The notes under the pieces were generated by a model. It worked only from the letters and a program-made list of their open reading frames with translations, was not told the DNA's origin and did not search any database. A program made the translations under genes and the position numbers. Positions 8,690-15,088 of a DNA stretch of 38,627 nucleotides are shown here, piece by piece (within the stretch, counting starts at the first letter, position 1; each line of letters opens with the position of its first letter). Where the stretch lies: the NCBI GenBank assembly GCA_031266095.1, contig JAISBR010000177.1, forward strand, positions 1-38,627. The letters are read 5' to 3'. Source of the stretch: Treponema sp. (GTDB lineage: Bacteria; Spirochaetota; Spirochaetia; Treponematales; Breznakiellaceae).

Positions 8690-9130
8690 ATGAGAGTCTT
8701 TAAATACCTCATAGGGCTGTGGACGGGTATGGCTGTCTACTCGGTGTTATCGCTGTTGAGCGGTCCCTCAGGTTTGTCCGCCTATGGCCAGCTTGAGGCC
8801 GAAAGGGAACGACAGCTGGTCAATATGCGGGAACTGGGCGCCATTAACGAGAAGCTGGAGAATACCAAGAACAGCCTGCTCTATGATCAGGATACCGTGG
8901 CGGTACATGCCCGGCGGCTGGGATATGCCGGAGAAGATGAGCATTTTGTCCGAATTGTCGGCATGGGGACGGATCAAAACCCCTATGTCGCCGCCGGACA
9001 AGTGTATTTCGCCGCCGCTCCCGAGTTTATGGCCGACAAAACAATCAAAATCATAGCCACTTGCGCAGGTATGGCGGTTTTCGCCCTCTTCTTTATACTT
9101 GAACTGTTGAGAACAGACAATAAAGGCTAG
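8690..9130 (+). CDS. DivIC/FtsB-like septum formation initiator protein
   Basis: 146 residues: an N-terminal membrane segment (about 5-27), a coiled-coil stretch (about 33-65, QLEAERERQLVNMRELGAI), then DTVAVHARRLGYAGEDEHFVRI, which resembles the conserved post-coil motif of DivIC/FtsB proteins (septal complex with FtsL/DivIB and FtsQ). Unusually, a second hydrophobic segment follows near the C-terminus (about 115-138), so both ends would be in or near the membrane. The ATG at 8690 has no good Shine-Dalgarno. It follows the DUF115 gene by 58 bp on the same strand and is followed directly by the 23-bp palindrome array. Confidence 0.68.
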   Translation: MRVFKYLIGLWTGMAVYSVLSLLSGPSGLSAYGQLEAERERQLVNMRELGAINEKLENTKNSLLYDQDTVAVHARRLGYAGEDEHFVRIVGMGTDQNPYVAAGQVYFAAAPEFMADKTIKIIATCAGMAVFALFFILELLRTDNKG

Positions 9131-9145
9131 CAGCAGGTAAACCCC

Positions 9146-9412
9146 TTCCGCCGGCGGAAACCGGCCTCTTCCGTACCCGGAACTAAGCCTCTTCCGTACC
9201 CGGAACTAAGCTGCTTCCGCCCACGGAACTACGCCTCTTCTGTCGACGGAACTACGCCTCTTCCGCCGACGGAACTACGCCTCTTCCGTCGACGGAAACT
9301 GCCATCTTCCGTCGATGGAACTACGCCTCTTCCGTCGACGGAAACTGCCATCTTCCGCCCACGGAAATCACCATCTTCCGTACCCGGAACTACACTGCTT
9401 CCGCCGGCGGCG
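9146..9412. repeat. Tandem array of twelve 23-bp palindromic units
   Basis: Twelve units in perfect 23-bp register (starts at 9146, 9169, 9192, ... 9399, no indel). Each unit is a 14-nt dyad TTCCG-N4-CGGAA plus a 9-nt linker, most often CTACGCCTC or ACTGCCATC. The central N4 runs CCGG, TACC, TACC, CCCA, TCGA, CCGA, TCGA, TCGA, TCGA, CCCA, TACC, CCGG, which reads nearly the same from both ends. The first and last three units are the most unlike the middle. It lies between the DivIC-like gene and the gatB promoter. It is not a coding repeat, since 23 is not a multiple of 3, and not CRISPR, since the spacers are only 9 nt and recur. It could be a protein-binding array, an iteron-like locus or a multi-hairpin transcript. 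Confidence 0.95.
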
Positions 9413-9484
9413 AGACGGCAACGGTAATTAACAAAAGATGACATAATATGATAGGGATTCTGGTATAAAACAGACACTTTTTAT

Positions 9485-9513
9485 TTGACTTTTCACATGA
9501 ACAGATGTATCAT
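9485..9513 (+). promoter_or_regulatory. Probable sigma-70 promoter of the IIB gene
   Basis: TTGACT (9485-9490), a 17-nt spacer and TATCAT (9508-9513), 27 bp upstream of the IIB start codon. The region before it is AT-rich. It is the clearest -35/-10 pair in the window, and it lies 72 bp downstream of the palindrome array. Confidence 0.6.
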
Positions 9514-9540
9514 TTTTCGATACCTTGACCAGGAGGTTAT

Positions 9541-9828
9541 ATGAAACGTATCTTGCTTGCCTGCGGTACGGCGGTTGCCACATCAACGGTGGTAACCAGC
9601 CGCTTGAATGACGCGATGAAAAAGCGGGGGCTTGCCGGTAAATTCACGTGTAGTCAGTGTAAAATTGCTGAAATTCCCTCTAAAGTCGCGAATTTTGACA
9701 TACTGATTGCCAATGCCAAGGCGCCCCCGGGTGTTACCATCCCAACCATCAATGGGCTTCCCCTGTTAACAGGCATCGGCGCTGAAAAAGTGTGGGATGA
9801 AATCGCCGAGCTTATCAAGGCTGAATGA
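9541..9828 (+). CDS. PTS galactitol-family IIB component
   Basis: 95 residues, normal GatB size. The phosphoryl-accepting P-loop ILLACGTAVATSTVV carries the active-site Cys8, and CKIAEIPSKVANFDILIANA follows, as in galactitol-type IIB proteins. It would pass phosphate from a IIA protein to the sugar carried by the IIC encoded at 10174. No IIA gene is in the window. AGGAGG (9531-9536) precedes the ATG and the promoter at 9485-9513 is well placed. The true sugar is unknown: IIB proteins of this family serve galactitol, and more distant relatives serve other polyols and pentitols. A 345-bp structured gap, unusual for a IIB-IIC pair, separates it from the IIC gene. Confidence 0.85.
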   Translation: MKRILLACGTAVATSTVVTSRLNDAMKKRGLAGKFTCSQCKIAEIPSKVANFDILIANAKAPPGVTIPTINGLPLLTGIGAEKVWDEIAELIKAE

Positions 9829-10173
9829 ATCTTATCGGTGCTGCGTTGTTCACGAGGTTCGCTGCATACGAAAATTATGTAACGGCGGGATCTGCCGCCT
9901 GATTTTGCCGGCGTTGCCAATGCTAATCGCCTTAAGTCCGCATAAGCGTACAGAGGTCGGCAGATCCATCGTGAATCAACAAGTACACGGTAAAGCGCGA
10001 ACTGAAGGCTCGACAGGGTATTAAACCATCGACACGAATACAGGATGGTTGGACGGGGTATTAGACCCCACTGCGAATGAACGGCGCATGGTTAGGATTT
10101 CCCCAAGGGGAGCGGCTAATCCTGTCCGGGCGGTGTTGTATTACAATTCTTATTGTAGGAGGTAAGTATCGAT
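9829..10173. promoter_or_regulatory. Structured intercistronic region between IIB and IIC genes
   Basis: 345 bp with no supported gene. Its second half holds a series of inverted repeats: AACCATC/GATGGTT (10024-10030, 10044-10050), GGGGT-ATTAG-ACCCC (10055-10069), AGGATT/AATCCT (10094-10099, 10118-10123) enclosing CCCC-AA-GGGG, and TACAAT-TCTT-ATTGTA (10142-10157). The last ends on the first base of the IIC Shine-Dalgarno AGGAGG (10157-10162). Two copies of the GGGTATTARAC motif (10016, 10055) are here. An RNA-level control of IIC translation, or a decayed insertion, are both possible. Confidence 0.5.
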
Positions 10174-11571
10174 ATGCAGGGTTTTTTAAGTGTAATTATT
10201 AAAGTATTTAATGTTATCCAGGCGCCGGGCGCCACAGTCATGATGCCGGTTATCATTTTTATTCTCGGCGTCATTTTGGGAGCGCCGGTCGGACGGGCAT
10301 TGAGGGCCGGCCTTATTGTCGGCGTCGGCTTTGTCGGTTTGAATCTCGTAACCGGACTCCTGGGCGGCGCTCTGGGGCCTGCCGTACAGGCTATGGTCAC
10401 AAGGTACAGTTTGACCATGGACGCTGTAGACATTGGCTGGGTACCCGCGGCGGCTATCGCTTTTGCGTCGCAAATCGGCGCCCTTATCATTCCGGTGGGT
10501 ATTCTTGTTAATGTAATAATGCTTCTTACCGGTACCACCCAGACGGTTAATGTGGATATCTGGAATTACTGGCATTTTGCGTTCACCGGCGCTATGGTGG
10601 ATAGTCTGGGGCAGCTGCTCGGAATGGGAACCGGTCCCGCTTACGCGATGGGCCTTGCCGCCGCCGCGCTCAACATGGTGATCGTTATGGTGCTTGCCGA
10701 TCGTTCCGCGGGGGGGCTTGAAAAGTATAACGAATTGCCGGGCATTTCCATTCCCCACGGCTTTACCGCGGCATTCGTGCCGATTGCCGCCCTGGTAAAC
10801 CTGATACTGGACAAAATCCCCGGGATCAACAAGATCAAGGTGGATATGGAAAGTATCCAGAAGCGGCTCGGCGTATTAGGTGAACCGGTTCTTATCGGCG
10901 TGGTTTTCGGTCTTATAATCGGTTTCCTCGCCGGTTACACTCCTGTACAGGTTTTCCAGATGGCTATACAGATGGGCGCCGCGCTGGTGCTTATCCCCAA
11001 AATGGCCGCGTTGCTTATGGAGGGGCTTATCCCCGTTTCCGAAGCGGCTCAGGGCTTTATTGAAAAGCGCTTTAAAAGCCACGGCAAGATTTACATCGGG
11101 CTGGATTCGGCCATCGGTATCGGCCATCCCATCTGTCTTACCTGCGCTCTTATCCTGGTCCCCGTAAGCATCTTCCTCGCGGTTATCCTGCCGGGAAACC
11201 GTATGCTGCCTTTCGCGGACCTCGCGGTAATTCCCTATATTTTCGTCTTGATTATCCCGATTACCAAGGGCGATTTTTTCCGCTCGCTGATTATCGGCTT
11301 GATTCTCATGATCGTCATGTTCTACTGCGGAAGCAGCCTGGTAGAGCTTCTTATGACTACCGCCGCCAAAGCGGATCCCGCTACTTACGCTCCGAATGTA
11401 TATGTCGGTAATTTCTCCAGTATCTGTGATGGTTCAAACCCGCTTACCTGGGCCATTATCAATATTTTCAAACTCAAATGGCTGGGGGCAATTATTCTTT
11501 TGGCAATCTCCGTATTTCTCGCGGTCTGGAACCGGACCATGATCAAGAAGGAAGCCAAAGCCGAGGCATAA
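10174..11571 (+). CDS. PTS galactitol-family IIC membrane component
   Basis: 465 residues, strongly hydrophobic, with about ten or more membrane segments. It looks like a GatC-type permease: an N-terminal helix containing IQAPGATVMMPVIIFILGVILGAP, the substrate-region sequence DIGWVPAAAIAFASQIG, and LGEPVLIGVVFGLIIGFLAGY in the middle. It would bind and move the sugar while the IIB (9541) phosphorylates it. AGGAGG lies 11 nt before the ATG, directly against a perfect hairpin (10142-10157). The C-terminus KKEAKAEA is basic and cytoplasmic. Together with the nearby UlaE-type epimerase, a pentitol, ascorbate-like or related polyol substrate is possible, but this is inference. Confidence 0.88.
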   Translation: MQGFLSVIIKVFNVIQAPGATVMMPVIIFILGVILGAPVGRALRAGLIVGVGFVGLNLVTGLLGGALGPAVQAMVTRYSLTMDAVDIGWVPAAAIAFASQIGALIIPVGILVNVIMLLTGTTQTVNVDIWNYWHFAFTGAMVDSLGQLLGMGTGPAYAMGLAAAALNMVIVMVLADRSAGGLEKYNELPGISIPHGFTAAFVPIAALVNLILDKIPGINKIKVDMESIQKRLGVLGEPVLIGVVFGLIIGFLAGYTPVQVFQMAIQMGAALVLIPKMAALLMEGLIPVSEAAQGFIEKRFKSHGKIYIGLDSAIGIGHPICLTCALILVPVSIFLAVILPGNRMLPFADLAVIPYIFVLIIPITKGDFFRSLIIGLILMIVMFYCGSSLVELLMTTAAKADPATYAPNVYVGNFSSICDGSNPLTWAIINIFKLKWLGAIILLAISVFLAVWNRTMIKKEAKAEA

Positions 11572-11591
11572 GGGTTTTGATTCATGACGAA

Positions 11592-11649
11592 GGTTTCATG
11601 CCCTGTTGAATTTCGGGTTGCGCTTGCGCGGTCATAGGGGCATGAAACC
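11592..11649. repeat. 12-bp inverted repeat downstream of the IIC gene
   Basis: GGTTTCATGCCC (11592-11603) and its exact complement GGGCATGAAACC (11638-11649) are separated by 34 nt that contain GCGC-TT-GCGC. It begins 21 bp after the IIC stop. No T-run follows. It may act as a 3' mRNA stabiliser or be a mobile remnant. Confidence 0.5.
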
Positions 11650-11807
11650 CGAGTCCGACTTCGGGGAAACAGCACGGCTCGGGCTTGCCGCGAGGGTGTT
11701 GATTAGCTGCAAAGGGTCCATACCCCTGCCGCTTGCCGGGGTTGGTGATTATCGAGAAACCTGCCGTACAGCCGCTGCGGTGGGTTTTTTTGTGCGGTGT
11801 GACCGGG

Positions 11808-12344
11808 ATGGAAACGATGGAACATGTGTACGAATTTGAAAAGAACGCTTACAGAAACAAGGTGCTGATGATAAACTACCTCTTGATCGCGATTCTCTGT
11901 TATGCTCTTTACAGGGTTATCTTTGAGCCGGCCTACGCCGTTCTCTGGGCGCTTGCCATCGTGATTTGTGTTTACGCCCTGGTAAACAGCTTTTTACGAA
12001 AGGGTAATCCCCGGATTATTACAGTCAATGACGAGGAAATTGTTTTTTCCTCTTTTGGCGAAAAACGTTTTGAGATAGCCAAACTAACCAAATTCAGAGT
12101 AAAGGTCTCAACGCCGAATTATCAGGTACTGGTACGGGTTGCCGATTCTGAAGGCCGCCGGGGATCGTTTTGGGTTATCTATTCCCTTTTTAACAATAAA
12201 CTGGATTTACTGAAAGAGTTTGATTACTTAGAACGAAAAGTACACCCCGATTCACTGCGCTTCAGGGGAAGAGATAAGCTCGGGATATCCCGGCCGCCGC
12301 TGAAGACCGAAGCCGCCGCGCCGGAAAAGACGGCTCAGGCATAA
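11808..12344 (+). CDS. Two-membrane-segment protein of unknown function
   Basis: About 178 residues. Two adjacent membrane segments (LLIAILCYALYRVIF and YAVLWALAIVICVYALVNSF) are followed by a soluble domain with ITVNDEEIVFSSFGEKRFEIAKLTKFRV and LDLLKEFDYLERKV, which reads like a PH-like/YcxB-type beta domain. An Ala/Pro-rich tail ends the protein. The start is uncertain: ATG 11808, ATG 11817 and ATG 11733 are in frame, and the Shine-Dalgarno is weak for all. I prefer 11808 because the protein then opens with a normal hydrophilic segment. It sits between the IIC gene and the opposite-strand IIB paralogue, so it may belong to the PTS locus. No function is assigned. Confidence 0.7.
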   Translation: METMEHVYEFEKNAYRNKVLMINYLLIAILCYALYRVIFEPAYAVLWALAIVICVYALVNSFLRKGNPRIITVNDEEIVFSSFGEKRFEIAKLTKFRVKVSTPNYQVLVRVADSEGRRGSFWVIYSLFNNKLDLLKEFDYLERKVHPDSLRFRGRDKLGISRPPLKTEAAAPEKTAQA

Positions 12345-12368
12345 AGCCGGACTTTTGAACTATCTGTT

Positions 12369-12406
12369 GAGCCTCTTGCAAAACTGAAGTTTTGAAAGAG
12401 CCGCTG
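12369..12406. terminator. GAGGCT hairpin family, copy 3; bidirectional terminator candidate
   Basis: Arms CAAAACT and AGTTTTG, extended by CTCTT/AAGAG, lie between two convergent genes (stops at 12344 and 12410). On the plus strand the hairpin is followed by TGTTTTTAA, so it is a plausible rho-independent terminator for the membrane-protein gene. It shares its core with the copies at 5348 and 25862. Confidence 0.55.
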
Positions 12407-12409
12407 TTT

Positions 12410-12691
12410 TTAACCTTTTATGAGCGCCGCTATTTCGTCCAATACGGTTTCTGCGGCCTGCCCGCCGGTTGCCAGCGCTATGCCGTTAATGACCGGTGTA
12501 TCTACCTTATCCGTGAGCAGCGCGGTACGGATAACAAGGTCAAAACCAGGCGCCTGTTTTTTAAGTTCAGGAACCTTGCACTTGGTAACGGAATATTGTT
12601 TTGCCAGCCCCCGTTGCTTTAATCCGATGTCAAGGCGATCCAGCACTTTTACGTAAATTCCGGTGCCCGCGGCAAGTAATATTTTCTTCAT
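12410..12691 (-). CDS. PTS IIB paralogue lacking the active-site cysteine
   Basis: 93 residues, clearly of the galactitol IIB family: KKILLAAGTGIYVKVLDRLD aligns with the P-loop of the IIB at 9541, and CKVPELKKQAPGFDLVIRTA aligns with its second half (CKIAEIPSKVANFDILIANA). The phospho-accepting Cys is Ala here: the frame reads CTT GCC GCG GGC ACC, against TTGCCTGCGGTACG in the other copy. The start at 12691 is chosen over the adjacent ATG 12694 because GGAGG then has better spacing. Without the Cys it cannot accept phosphate in the normal way. It may be regulatory, a decoy or binding partner, or a decaying copy; the frame is intact and has a good Shine-Dalgarno, which favours a kept function. 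It is convergent with the membrane protein at 11808. Confidence 0.83.
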   Translation of the reverse strand: MKKILLAAGTGIYVKVLDRLDIGLKQRGLAKQYSVTKCKVPELKKQAPGFDLVIRTALLTDKVDTPVINGIALATGGQAAETVLDEIAALIKG

Positions 12692-12814
12692 CATTCCTCC
12701 TTCCGTCCGTTCTTAACTGCTGAAGCGGCTTTCCGGAAAACCGTTCCATCTTCTTTAACTCTACCTTAAATATACCGGTCCGTCTATTATGTGATAGAAG
12801 GAAATATGACTATA

Positions 12815-12841
12815 TTGACAGAGAGAGGCGGGGGGTATAGG
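12815..12841 (+). promoter_or_regulatory. Possible promoter of the HPr gene
   Basis: TTGACA (12815-12820) and TATAGG (12836-12841) with a 15-nt spacer. The spacing is short, and the -10 ends only 8 nt before the ATG. The same AGGA could serve as a weak Shine-Dalgarno. Low confidence. Confidence 0.3.
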
Positions 12842-12849
12842 ATTTATAC

Positions 12850-13134
12850 ATGAAGGAACTATCCATTACCGTCAGGAACGAGACAGGGCTGCACTCGCGG
12901 CCTGCGGATGTGTTTGTCAGGACCGCAAAACTTTATCAGTCAAATATTGAAGTTGCCAAAGGGGAAAAAAAGGCAAACGCTAAAACTATTCTCAAGGTTA
13001 TTCTCTTAAACGTCTGTGAAAATGACGAGATAAGAATCACCGCGGACGGCCCGGACGAAGACGCAGCTCTCGCAGATCTTAAGGCCCTGGTCGAGTCGGA
13101 TTTTAACACCATAAATCCCAAAGTGCAGATTTAA
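12850..13134 (+). CDS. HPr-family phosphocarrier protein
   Basis: 94 residues. The HPr active-site motif GLHSRPADVFVRTA places the phosphorylated His at residue 15, as in classical HPr (commonly GLHARPA). The second regulatory-site helix reads KANAKTILKVILL, so position 46 is Thr where most HPr proteins have Ser. It is slightly longer than typical HPr (85-90). It would shuttle phosphate from enzyme I to a IIA. Being encoded among IIB and IIC genes, it may be dedicated to this system, but a general HPr is equally possible. No ptsI or HPr kinase gene is in the window. Confidence 0.85.
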   Translation: MKELSITVRNETGLHSRPADVFVRTAKLYQSNIEVAKGEKKANAKTILKVILLNVCENDEIRITADGPDEDAALADLKALVESDFNTINPKVQI

Positions 13135-13217
13135 CGCAGAGTTGTGACAGCGTATCCGTTTTTTGTATTCCGTAAAGAACTTCCCAAAACCTCAGTTTAA
13201 AATGAAGCAGCCGGTGA

Positions 13218-13233
13218 TGAAATTGCAATTTCA
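13218..13233. promoter_or_regulatory. 16-bp perfect palindrome, operator candidate
   Basis: TGAAATTGCAATTTCA is its own exact reverse complement. It lies 92 bp before the epimerase start codon and 18 bp before a GAGGCT-family hairpin. Such an AT-rich perfect dyad fits a dimeric repressor site. The regulator is unknown. Confidence 0.45.
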
Positions 13234-13250
13234 ATTAAGGGATAGAAGAT

Positions 13251-13289
13251 AAGGCTGTTCCAAAACTTCAGCTTTTGGAACAAGCTCAG
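13251..13289. repeat. GAGGCT hairpin family, copy 4
   Basis: Stem TGTTCCAAAA (13256-13265) and TTTTGGAACA (13273-13282) around CTTCAGC, bracketed by AAGGC and AGCTC. The same stem as copy 1 (5203), but with the usual short loop. Confidence 0.7.
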
Positions 13290-13324
13290 ATGACAGTCAT
13301 TACAATGAGCAGGAGGCAGGTTCC

Positions 13325-14152
13325 ATGACATCAAAAATTGGATTATACGAAAAGTCAATTTGTTTTAAGCTTGAGTGGGAGGCAAAACTGGAATTAGTCC
13401 GTTCTTCCGGGTTTTCCTTCATGGAACTGAATATTGACGCCGCCGCAGACAGGCTTCCCCGGCTTTACACCGGCAGCGATGCCCTTGCTATATGCCGGGC
13501 GGCAAAAGCAACGGGTATTCCCGTTGAAACCATGGCGCTTACGGCTAACAGAGGTTATCCGCTGGGCTCGGAGGATAACGCTGTCCGGGAAAAGGGGCTG
13601 GATATTGTAAGGCGAGCCGTCGGTTTTGCCCATGATGCGGGTATCAGGCTTATACATCTTGCGGGCTATGATGAACACGGCGAAAAATGCAACGCAAAAA
13701 CCGGGCGGCTCTTTTTAAGGGCCCTTGACGCCTGCGTTAGGGAAGCGGCAGCGGCGGGGGTGATATTGGCTATCGAAACTATGGATACTCCCTTTATGGC
13801 GAGCGTGGAGCGGATCATGACATTGGTAAGGATGATAGACTCGCCTTATTTACAGTGTTATGTGGATGTAGGTAATATCACCGCCTCGGGGCTTGATCCG
13901 GTACGGGAGCTTATTCTGGGAGGAAAACATATTGTAGGGATTCACCTCAAAGATACAAAGCCGGGCATTTACCGTGATATACTCTTTGGCGAAGGTACCG
14001 TCGATTTTGCTCTTTGTTTTAAAACCCTTGCCGCCATGGACTACAACGGTTTCTTGGTAGCGGAAATGTGGTCGTACGATAACGAAGCGTTTCATAATTA
14101 TTTACCCAAAGCAAGTTCGTTCCTTCTAAAACAGCTAAAGAACTTTACTTAG
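13325..14152 (+). CDS. L-ribulose/L-xylulose-5-phosphate 3-epimerase (UlaE/SgbU type)
   Basis: 275 residues, a TIM-barrel sugar epimerase. KIGLYEKSICFKLEWEAKLELV matches the start of UlaE/SgbU proteins; LIHLAGYDEHGEK, ILAIETMDTPFMASV, YVDVGNITASG, GIHLKDTKPG and FGEGTVDFALCFKTL follow in the usual order and supply the metal-binding Glu, Asp, His and Glu. It interconverts L-xylulose 5-phosphate and L-ribulose 5-phosphate in L-ascorbate/L-gulonate or L-lyxose routes. In E. coli the ulaE gene is also PTS-linked, which fits this position after IIB, IIC and HPr genes. Whether ulaE or sgbU is the closer relative cannot be decided by eye. AGCAGGAGG lies upstream of the ATG. Confidence 0.85.
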   Translation: MTSKIGLYEKSICFKLEWEAKLELVRSSGFSFMELNIDAAADRLPRLYTGSDALAICRAAKATGIPVETMALTANRGYPLGSEDNAVREKGLDIVRRAVGFAHDAGIRLIHLAGYDEHGEKCNAKTGRLFLRALDACVREAAAAGVILAIETMDTPFMASVERIMTLVRMIDSPYLQCYVDVGNITASGLDPVRELILGGKHIVGIHLKDTKPGIYRDILFGEGTVDFALCFKTLAAMDYNGFLVAEMWSYDNEAFHNYLPKASSFLLKQLKNFT

Positions 14153-14192
14153 GAAAGTCGGTCCGGGAGATGACCGGGAAGGAACGGTGGGG

Positions 14193-14330
14193 AATATTTT
14201 TAAGTATTACACCGAACCAGAGCGGCAAGGACTGATAGGAGAGCTTATGGCAGCGGAGGAGGGCATAGCGATGGCAGGGGAAATACTGGAAGGCAGCAGG
14301 GCTCCTGCGCAGCAAACTGCCGGGTTGTAA
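14193..14330 (+). pseudogene. Possible 3' remnant of an Rpn-type nuclease/transposase gene
   Basis: A 45-codon open stretch reading NIFKYYTEPERQGL, then EGIAMAGEILEG, ends in TAA at 14328-14330. It resembles the extreme C-terminus of the PD-(D/E)XK Rpn family, which often ends with an EEGI-MA-E-L helix, from memory only. No start codon with Shine-Dalgarno exists and the rest of the gene is absent. The gap between the epimerase and thrH is otherwise empty. Confidence 0.3.
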
Positions 14331-14364
14331 GGGAACGGCGGCGCGGACTTGCTCCGGCCGGGGT

Positions 14365-14973
14365 TTACGCGGTAACCAGAAAGCGGTCTATCCCGGCGAG
14401 CAGTTCATCATAACTGTCTACGCAGGGGATGTCCGCGCAGTCTTTTCTGACGGCAAGGGGCGCCCGGAACAGGCAGCCGTCGTCGGCTTCCCGAATCATC
14501 GCGAGGTCATTGAAGGAATCCCCCGCGGCGAAGATTTCCATATTAAGCGATTGTAAGGCCCGCACCGCTTCCCGCTTGCCGTTTCGCTGGCGCAGTTTGT
14601 AGCCCGAAACAAGCCCGTCCGGACCGGTTAACAGCGAGTTGCAGAACAGGGTGGGGTAAGAGAGTTTTGCCATCAACGGCTGGGCGAACTGCTCAAATGT
14701 ATCCGAGAGAATAATCAACTGGGTCCGCTCCCGCAAGATCCGGGTGAACTCAATCGCCCCCGGCAGGGGCTCCATGCCGGAGATGACCCTTTGAATATCC
14801 GCGAGTCTGATCCCGTTTTCTCCCAGTATATCCAGCCGGAAGCGCATCAATTTATCGTAGTCAGGCTCATCCCTCGTGGTCCGCCGCAGTTCGGGAATCC
14901 CAACGGCCTCGGCAAAAGCGATCCATATCTCGGGTACCAGTACCCCCTCAAGATCAAGACATACTAAACGCAT
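14365..14973 (-). CDS. thrH: ThrH: phosphoserine phosphatase / homoserine phosphotransferase-type HAD protein
   Basis: 202 residues, the usual ThrH length. Motif I is CLDLEGVLVPEIW (Asp7, Glu9, with the ThrH-typical LEG in place of DxD). IILSDTFEQFAQPLMAKL supplies motif II, GKREAVRAL motif III, and AAGDSFNDLAMI motif IV. In characterised members it has phosphoserine phosphatase activity and can transfer phosphate from phosphoserine to homoserine, linking serine and threonine synthesis. It follows trpA on the same strand after a 111-bp gap with strong inverted repeats, so it may be the tail gene of the trp transcript or separate. AAGGTG precedes the ATG. Serine made by this enzyme is also the TrpB substrate, so the neighbourhood makes metabolic sense. 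Confidence 0.85.
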   Translation of the reverse strand: MRLVCLDLEGVLVPEIWIAFAEAVGIPELRRTTRDEPDYDKLMRFRLDILGENGIRLADIQRVISGMEPLPGAIEFTRILRERTQLIILSDTFEQFAQPLMAKLSYPTLFCNSLLTGPDGLVSGYKLRQRNGKREAVRALQSLNMEIFAAGDSFNDLAMIREADDGCLFRAPLAVRKDCADIPCVDSYDELLAGIDRFLVTA

Positions 14974-15005
14974 GAGAACACCTTAACACAGGGAACGATC
15001 GAATA

Positions 15006-15060
15006 CAAGCCCTCGTACATACGTGCGGTATGTAACCGGATGATCGGGCATGAGGGCTTG
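15006..15060. repeat. Nested inverted repeat between trpA and thrH
   Basis: Outer arms CAAGCCCTC (15006-15014) and GAGGGCTTG (15052-15060) enclose an inner hairpin TACATAC-GTGCG-GTATGTA (15016-15034). Both stems are perfect. The right arm shares bases with the terminator-like dyad at 15058-15088. Confidence 0.55.
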
Positions 15061-15088
15061 ACCGGCTATGGGACGGGCTACCGGTCAA
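15058..15088 (-). terminator. Terminator-like dyad at the trpA stop
   Basis: TTGACCGG (15058-15065) and CCGGTCAA (15081-15088) pair perfectly across 15 nt. The right arm overlaps the trpA stop codon (15085-15087). No long T-run follows on the minus strand, so it may be a transcript end-point or stabiliser, not a strong intrinsic terminator. Confidence 0.4.

Noticed and set aside
9146..9412. CRISPR array
   Set aside because: The units are 23 bp with only 9-nt linkers that recur, so there are no unique spacers, and no cas genes are near.
9229..9477. 82-residue minus-strand frame across the palindrome array
   Set aside because: A 23-bp period shifts frame at each unit, there is no Shine-Dalgarno, and the repeat explains the Arg/Gly-rich composition.
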